Part shown: positions 4,947 through 5,936 of the stretch, piece by piece
How the letters are laid out: each line of letters opens with the position of its first letter
Numbering within the stretch: the stretch's first letter is position 1
Assembly (NCBI GenBank): GCA_947474445.1
Contig: CANJJY010000292.1
Location: 1 to 5,936, forward strand
Direction: 5' to 3'
DNA: 5,936 nt
Source of the DNA: Oligoflexaceae bacterium
GTDB taxonomy: Bacteria > Bdellovibrionota_B > Oligoflexia > Oligoflexales > Oligoflexaceae
Program-made: the position numbers and the translations under genes
The notes under the pieces: generated by a model
The model's database searches: none
What the model was told of the DNA's origin: nothing
The model's input: only the letters and a program-made list of their open reading frames with translations

Positions 4947-5486
4947 ATGAAAAAGCTGCTCAGTTTAGTCTTCGGCCTCGGACTTGCTTCGTCGGCTGCG
5001 GCCAACGGTCTATTTCCCCATGTTGTGAGTCAACTCGATCTCGATAGTTATCTCGGGCGCTGGTATGAAGTCGCGTCGACTAAGCCCATTTTTCAAAAGG
5101 ACTGCGTCTGTGTCACGGCTGACTATTTCCTGGTCGATGAAAAGACGGTCGAGGTCGTGAACAGCTGCCGGAAGTTTTCCCCTGAAGCTCCCATCGAAGA
5201 AACCCGCGGCACTGCAAAGGCGAGCAAAAACCCCGCTAAATTCACCGTGAATTTTGGTGGCATCGATTTTCCCTTCACCAATTACTGGGTCGTCGATCTC
5301 GCTGACGACTATCGCTACGCGGTGGTTTCTACCTTCCTCCGTCAACCAATCTGGGTCCTGTCGCGGACGCCTGAAATCGCACCCGAGGACCTGGCCGGCA
5401 TTCGCGAGCGGCTGAAGTCGCAATTTTATTTTACGGGCAACCTGACACCAACCCGGCAGGACGGTTGTTTCGGCGTTGGCGAGTAA
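4947..5486 (+). CDS. Exported lipocalin (Blc/apolipoprotein-D-like)
   Basis: 179 residues. The signal peptide starts M-K-K-L-L-S-L-V-F and has A-A-A before N20, fitting signal peptidase I cleavage after residue 19. There is no lipobox, so unlike E. coli Blc the product should be a soluble periplasmic or secreted protein. The lipocalin signature is clear: Y-L-G-R-W-Y-E-V-A at 35-43 (G37, W39), N-Y-W-V-V-D-L-A-D-D-Y at 112-122 as the second conserved region, and the conserved arginine in W-V-L-S-R-T-P (R140). Bacterial Blc-type lipocalins bind fatty acids or lysophospholipids and are linked to membrane stress and maintenance; the ligand here is inferred only. Four cysteines (53, 55, 74, 174) remain in the mature part and could form two disulphides, as in apoD-like members. 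It follows the channel locus by 153 bp and has its own candidate promoter. Confidence 0.92.
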   Translation: MKKLLSLVFGLGLASSAAANGLFPHVVSQLDLDSYLGRWYEVASTKPIFQKDCVCVTADYFLVDEKTVEVVNSCRKFSPEAPIEETRGTAKASKNPAKFTVNFGGIDFPFTNYWVVDLADDYRYAVVSTFLRQPIWVLSRTPEIAPEDLAGIRERLKSQFYFTGNLTPTRQDGCFGVGE

Positions 5487-5503
5487 CTTTTCCTTGCGCC
5501 AAC
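5475..5503 (+). terminator. Inverted repeat over the lipocalin stop codon
   Basis: GTTGGCG (5475-5481) and CGCCAAC (5497-5503) are perfect complements, with the TAA stop inside the 15-nt loop. No T-run follows, so a classical intrinsic terminator is not shown. It may end or protect the transcript, or be chance. Confidence 0.3.
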
Positions 5504-5518
5504 CCTTGGAACGACCAA

Positions 5519-5540
5519 GTCTTCAACTCGCGCTGAAGAC
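5519..5540 (+). terminator. Second inverted repeat downstream of the lipocalin gene
   Basis: GTCTTCA (5519-5525), an 8-nt loop, then TGAAGAC (5534-5540): a perfect 7-bp stem 33 nt after the lipocalin stop. It is followed by AAGCTTCTCT rather than a T-run. It could be a transcript end for the lipocalin gene, but is weakly supported. Confidence 0.3.
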
Positions 5541-5550
5541 AAGCTTCTCT

Positions 5551-5691
5551 GGGGTCGGGATCGATCAGGGAACCACCCTAACCTTAGGCGCAGCTCCTGG
5601 ACCTGTAAGCGGTTATCTAATCGCACGTGGGACCTCGGCTGTGACCTTTGTACCGACAAATGGAACATCTGCCCGTTCGCGCGTGAATTGA
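5551..5691 (+). pseudogene. Orphan Fn3-like fragment related to the repeat-protein spacers
   Basis: The frame reads T-T-L-T-L, G-Y-L-I-A-R-G and T-F-V-P-T-N-G-T-S. This parallels A-T-L-T-L, G-Y-M-L-V-R-G and T-F-V-P-T-D-G-T-S of spacer 2 in the repeat gene at 1888-2205. Similarity ends at about 5667, where the expected Y-A-V-G-A-Q-G is replaced by A-R-S-R-V-N and a stop (5689-5691). There is no start codon or ribosome binding site of its own: the only extension runs back into the lipocalin stop region. It is best read as the remnant of a paralogous repeat gene. Confidence 0.65.
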
Positions 5692-5851
5692 CCCACCCTT
5701 GCGGACTGTCAAATCAGTTGGCTCAGGTCAGGTGAAATCCTGCACTACTACTTCAGAAGTCGAATTTGAATTCATCGAACTCGGTGCGGCCGGCGATTCA
5801 AACCTCGGCTATCTTATCGATGACGTTTACGGAGAAGGCTATCGTTTCTGA
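5687..5851 (+). pseudogene. C-terminal tail of a probable beta-sandwich secreted protein (fragment)
   Basis: A 54-codon open stretch in a different frame from the preceding Fn3-like piece, with no ATG. Its end, E-V-E-F-E-F-I-E-L-G-A-A-G-D-S-N-L-G-Y and then L-I-D-D-V-Y-G-E-G-Y-R-F, has the alternating pattern and L-I-D-D-V close typical of C-terminal strands in jelly-roll domains of secreted proteins. It probably belonged to the same broken gene as the Fn3-like piece, joined by a deletion or frameshift near 5670-5690, or to a second gene fused by recombination. Family assignment is tentative. Confidence 0.45.
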
Positions 5852-5869
5852 GTCCGTCCATCGCCAGAG

Positions 5870-5935
5870 TTAACAAAGCGGGCCTACACTCTCATCGAGG
5901 CGGGAGGGGAAGGTCTCGATTAAGAGAAACTTTCC
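5870..5935 (-). CDS. Possible 3' end of a minus-strand gene running off the right edge
   Basis: On the minus strand one frame is open from the window edge for 21 codons, reading K-F-L-L-I-E-T-F-P-S-R-L-D-E-S-V-G-P-L-C before TAA at 5872-5870. The composition looks protein-like and the other two minus frames close quickly, but the stretch is too short to prove coding. Nothing else is seen in 5852-5936. Confidence 0.25.
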   Translation of the reverse strand, partial: GKFLLIETFPSRLDESVGPLC

Positions 5936-5936
5936 C

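Noticed and set aside
5476..5691. 71-codon gene starting at TTG 5476
   Set aside because: It overlaps the lipocalin end with no ribosome binding site. Only the part from about 5551 resembles a protein domain, so it is listed as a fragment.
2992..5936. DGR template repeat or reverse transcriptase in this window
   Set aside because: Looked for a second copy of the A-G...F-R-C coding segment with AAC/AAT-rich codons and for a reverse transcriptase open frame on both strands; neither is present.

Overview
The window reads as chromosome of a Gram-negative bacterium. A lipobox protein, a Sec-exported lipocalin and clear AGGAG-type ribosome binding sites support this. The style (long repeat-built secreted proteins, a periplasmic lipocalin, a lipid-anchored phospholipase-like protein) would fit a deltaproteobacterium or Bdellovibrionota-like organism, but that is an impression, not a demonstrated assignment. 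No RNA gene, CRISPR array, insertion sequence or integrase is visible.

Layout. Positions 1-2991 (+) are the 3' part of one very large gene, open at the left edge. It encodes at least three copies of a formylglycine-generating-enzyme-like (FGE-sulfatase/SUMF1, C-type-lectin fold) domain, separated by two fibronectin-III-like spacers. Each FGE-like copy ends in a 34-codon segment that looks like the variable region of a diversity-generating retroelement (DGR) target. The stop codon of this gene lies 2 nt from the stop codon of a convergent gene (2994-3863, -) for a lipoprotein with the zinc-ligand pattern of phospholipase C/P1 nuclease. After a 262-bp divergent intergenic region comes a voltage-gated-type K+ channel locus (4126-4793, +) that looks broken. 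A well-started 52-codon N-terminal frame stops, and the S4-S5-pore-S6-zinc-ribbon part continues in another frame, with S2-S3 missing. A complete exported lipocalin follows (4947-5486, +).

The last 450 bp hold no intact gene. They contain an orphan piece of the same Fn3-like spacer found in the big repeat protein (5551-5670), then a frame-shifted C-terminal tail of another, probably beta-sandwich, protein (5687-5851). A possible 3' end of a minus-strand gene runs off the right edge. This looks like decay or recombination debris from paralogues of the repeat protein.

The genes do not form an obvious pathway. The shared theme is the cell envelope: a surface or secreted repeat protein, an envelope lipoprotein, a membrane channel and a periplasmic lipocalin. 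The most interesting signal is the set of three side-by-side DGR-type variable-region-like segments in one polypeptide. No template repeat or reverse transcriptase is present in the window, and silent differences at scaffold codons argue against recent diversification from one shared template.
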